From Pseudomonas yamanorum (GTDB lineage Bacteria; Pseudomonadota; Gammaproteobacteria; Pseudomonadales; Pseudomonadaceae): a DNA stretch of 64,000 nt. The notes beneath the pieces are model-generated. The model saw only the letters and a list, made by a program, of their open reading frames with translations. It searched no databases and was not told where the DNA came from. Both the position numbers and the translations under genes were made by a program. Positions 62,528-64,000 of the stretch are shown piece by piece. Where the stretch lies: positions 6,572,001 to 6,636,000 of the forward strand of contig NZ_LT629793.1 in NCBI RefSeq assembly GCF_900105735.1, read 5' to 3'. Every line of letters starts with the position of its first letter. The stretch's first letter is position 1.

Positions 62528-62998
62528 ATGACACCGGATCAAAAGTACGCGGCGGCCATGGTGCGCCTGGGTTATCAACTCAACGAGTTCAAGATCGGCG
62601 GCAACTACACGCCGCTGCTCAGGGATGGCAATCACGTTTATATCAGCGGCCAGATCCCGCGGGTGGGTGACACGATCGTGCTGCCCGGCAAGGTCGGCGA
62701 AAGCCTAAGCCTGGCCGATGCACAGATTGCCGCCGGCGTCAGCGCATTGCGTTGCCTGGGCTTGCTCAAGCAGGCACTGGGCTCCCTGGATCAGGTCAAG
62801 GCGATCCTCAAGATCAATGTGTACGTGCGCAGCGCGGATGACTTTGACCAGCAAAGCGAAGTGGCCAACGGTGCGTCGGACCTGTTGAACGAGATCCTGG
62901 GGACTGCCGGTTCTCACACGCGCACCTCGGTGGGCGTGCTGCAACTGCCCAAGGGCGCCGCCGTGGAAATCGACATGATCGCTGTAGCACAGGGCTGA
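62528..62998 (+). CDS. RidA family protein
   Basis: 156 residues from the ATG at 62528 (GGGGA upstream). YjgF/YER057c/UK114 fold, of the longer subgroup that carries an extra C-terminal-half insertion relative to canonical ~128-residue RidA. The conserved elements are VYISGQIPRVGD, LKINVYVRSADDF and RTSVGVLQLPKGAAVEIDMIAVA, with the Arg of the R-x-S motif that binds carboxylates in RidA. Probable reactive-enamine/imine deaminase or hydrolase. Followed 6 bases later by the CPBP gene. Confidence 0.85.
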   Translation: MTPDQKYAAAMVRLGYQLNEFKIGGNYTPLLRDGNHVYISGQIPRVGDTIVLPGKVGESLSLADAQIAAGVSALRCLGLLKQALGSLDQVKAILKINVYVRSADDFDQQSEVANGASDLLNEILGTAGSHTRTSVGVLQLPKGAAVEIDMIAVAQG

Positions 62999-63004
62999 CA
63001 CCGA

Positions 63005-63739
63005 GTGATTGCCGACGCTTTTACAGTGCTGATTCACTATGGGATTTATCTGCTGCCAGGGCTGATCCTGTTCGGCCTGTGGTTCGGCCTCACGCCAAAA
63101 ACATTGCCGGGCGTGCGCATCGTTATTCTGCTGTTGGCCTTCGTGCTGATGCGCGATGCGATGACGCCGTTGGGCATTTGGTCGCTGAGCCGCGAGGTGC
63201 AGATCCAGTTCACGGCCAATCCCTTCGTGCTGGCGGCGCTGGGCGGCTTATCCCTTGGGCTGATCGCACTGCTCGCGCGCTTGGCCCCGGAGTTATGGCA
63301 ACTGACGGTGCTGTTCAAGGGCAATCGCGCTGTGGGCCTGGCAGTGGGGTTGGTGGCCGGCAGTTTGATTGGCCTGCCATTGCGCCTGTATCAAGGCATC
63401 GAACCGGCGGCAATCCCGGCTTACTGGACCTGGCTGATGGGCATGCTGGTGCTTGCCTACTGCGCCAATGCGCTGGAAGAGGTGTTGTTTCGCGGCTTCT
63501 TGCAGGGCTATCTCGAACAGCACGTTAGGCCGCTGCGTGCGGCGTTGCTCAGCGGGCTGGCGTTCGCCGCGTGCCATTCATTTTTGGCCCTGAGCGTGAC
63601 GCAACTGGGCTGGCCAGTGTTGGCTTTTACCCTGATTGAAGGCGTGGCCTGCGGGCTGGTGCGGATGCGTTACGGCGTGGTGGCGGCGACGGCCACCCAT
63701 GGCACGGCGATCTTGCTGATTGCCGTACCGATGGTGTGA
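63005..63739 (+). CDS. CPBP family intramembrane metalloprotease
   Basis: 244 residues, starting at a GTG (63005), 6 bases after the RidA-family stop. About 7-8 membrane helices. Abi/CPBP motifs: Glu158-Glu159 and Arg163 in EEVLFRGFLQGYL, His191 in FAACHSFLAL, and His-Gly in THGTAI. These residues form the glutamic/metal active site of Rce1-like proteases. Substrate unknown; relatives confer bacteriocin immunity or process prenylated peptides. Confidence 0.85.
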   Translation: MIADAFTVLIHYGIYLLPGLILFGLWFGLTPKTLPGVRIVILLLAFVLMRDAMTPLGIWSLSREVQIQFTANPFVLAALGGLSLGLIALLARLAPELWQLTVLFKGNRAVGLAVGLVAGSLIGLPLRLYQGIEPAAIPAYWTWLMGMLVLAYCANALEEVLFRGFLQGYLEQHVRPLRAALLSGLAFAACHSFLALSVTQLGWPVLAFTLIEGVACGLVRMRYGVVAATATHGTAILLIAVPMV

Positions 63740-63745
63740 GCCGTC

Positions 63746-64000
63746 TCAGGCCTGTACATCCACGCCGATGTGGGCCTGGAGCCAATCCTTGTAGACCGCG
63801 ATGTTATCGGTCGACTGGTCGCCATTTTTCGCGGTGACGGTCTTGCCGTCCAGGCGCCCGATATCGAGCAGGTACTGAAGACCGTTGGCCACATGGGTGG
63901 CGTCACTTTTGCTGAGTGACTGGACATCGGGCAGTTCGACGGCGTTGCCTTTATCGTCGAAGGTCGCCCATGAAGGGTTGGCCCTGGCGGTGGCAACGGT
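63746..64000 (-). CDS. 3' end of an unidentified gene (5' beyond window)
   Basis: A minus-strand frame remains open from the window edge to a stop at 63746-63748, encoding the last 84 residues of a protein: mixed hydrophilic sequence with NPSWATFDDKGNAVELPD near its visible start and ending AHIGVDVQA. I do not recognise a family. It is in normal high-GC coding frame and its stop lies just after the convergent CPBP gene stop, so it is likely to be real. Confidence 0.6.
   Translation of the reverse strand, partial: TVATARANPSWATFDDKGNAVELPDVQSLSKSDATHVANGLQYLLDIGRLDGKTVTAKNGDQSTDNIAVYKDWLQAHIGVDVQA

Overview
The window is a chromosomal segment of a fluorescent Pseudomonas, most likely of the P. 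fluorescens subgroup (P. synxantha / P. orientalis-like). This rests on the high-GC, tightly packed gene content, on paired REP elements of the GTGGGAGC(G/T)GGCTTGC type, on an ampC-ampR pair, and on a phenazine cluster in the order phzI, phzR, phzABCDEFG with no tailoring gene after phzG, as described for strain 2-79. No rRNA, tRNA, transposase, integrase or CRISPR array was recognised.

Layout. 1-8.5 kb is housekeeping and metabolic: the 3' part of a dienoyl-CoA isomerase, nudC, a TSUP permease, phosphatidylcholine synthase, a methyltransferase, an orphan homodimeric 2-oxoacid dehydrogenase E1, a DUF1289 protein and an ABM-domain protein with two usable starts. 8.5-10.5 kb carries nrdB behind two NrdR-like boxes, and a GNAT acetyltransferase. 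10.6-15.2 kb is an unusual operon: a formaldehyde-activating-enzyme (Fae) homologue, an aldo/keto reductase, an aldehyde dehydrogenase and an MFS transporter. 15.1-26.2 kb is bounded by two LysR regulators. It holds a leftward set in transcription order: 2-oxoglutarate/Fe(II) oxygenase, DddP-like M24 metalloenzyme, peptide-type ABC importer (binding protein, two permeases, fused double ATPase) and outer-membrane porin. I consider this the best candidate for an undescribed catabolic system. 26-29.9 kb has an MFS carrier, a LysR regulator, a pair of ~330-bp inverted repeats around a REP pair, and a GFA-family protein.

29.9-39.8 kb matches the itaconate degradation locus known from P. aeruginosa (PA0877-PA0886): a LysR regulator, itaconyl-CoA hydratase, acyl-CoA dehydrogenase, MmgE/PrpD protein, itaconate CoA-transferase, citramalyl-CoA lyase, then a TRAP transporter; the PA0880-type gene is absent. 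39.9-43.6 kb carries ampC/ampR, another LysR regulator and a DUF1349 protein. 43.6-47.9 kb has an APC permease with a class III aminotransferase, and a DUF2252 protein.

47.9-56.1 kb is a complete phenazine-1-carboxylate locus with its own quorum-sensing pair: phzI and phzR are convergent. Near-identical lux boxes precede phzI (perfect palindrome) and phzA (one mismatch), each about 23-24 nt upstream of a TATAAA hexamer. 56-64 kb returns to ordinary genes: dienelactone hydrolase family, PaaI-type thioesterase, YceI, MFS and EamA exporters, a MocR regulator, an NTF2-like protein, RidA family, a CPBP protease and the 3' end of an unidentified gene.

Twelve paired REP-like elements lie between genes. 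All gene functions are inferred from sequence motifs and remembered family features; no database search was run.
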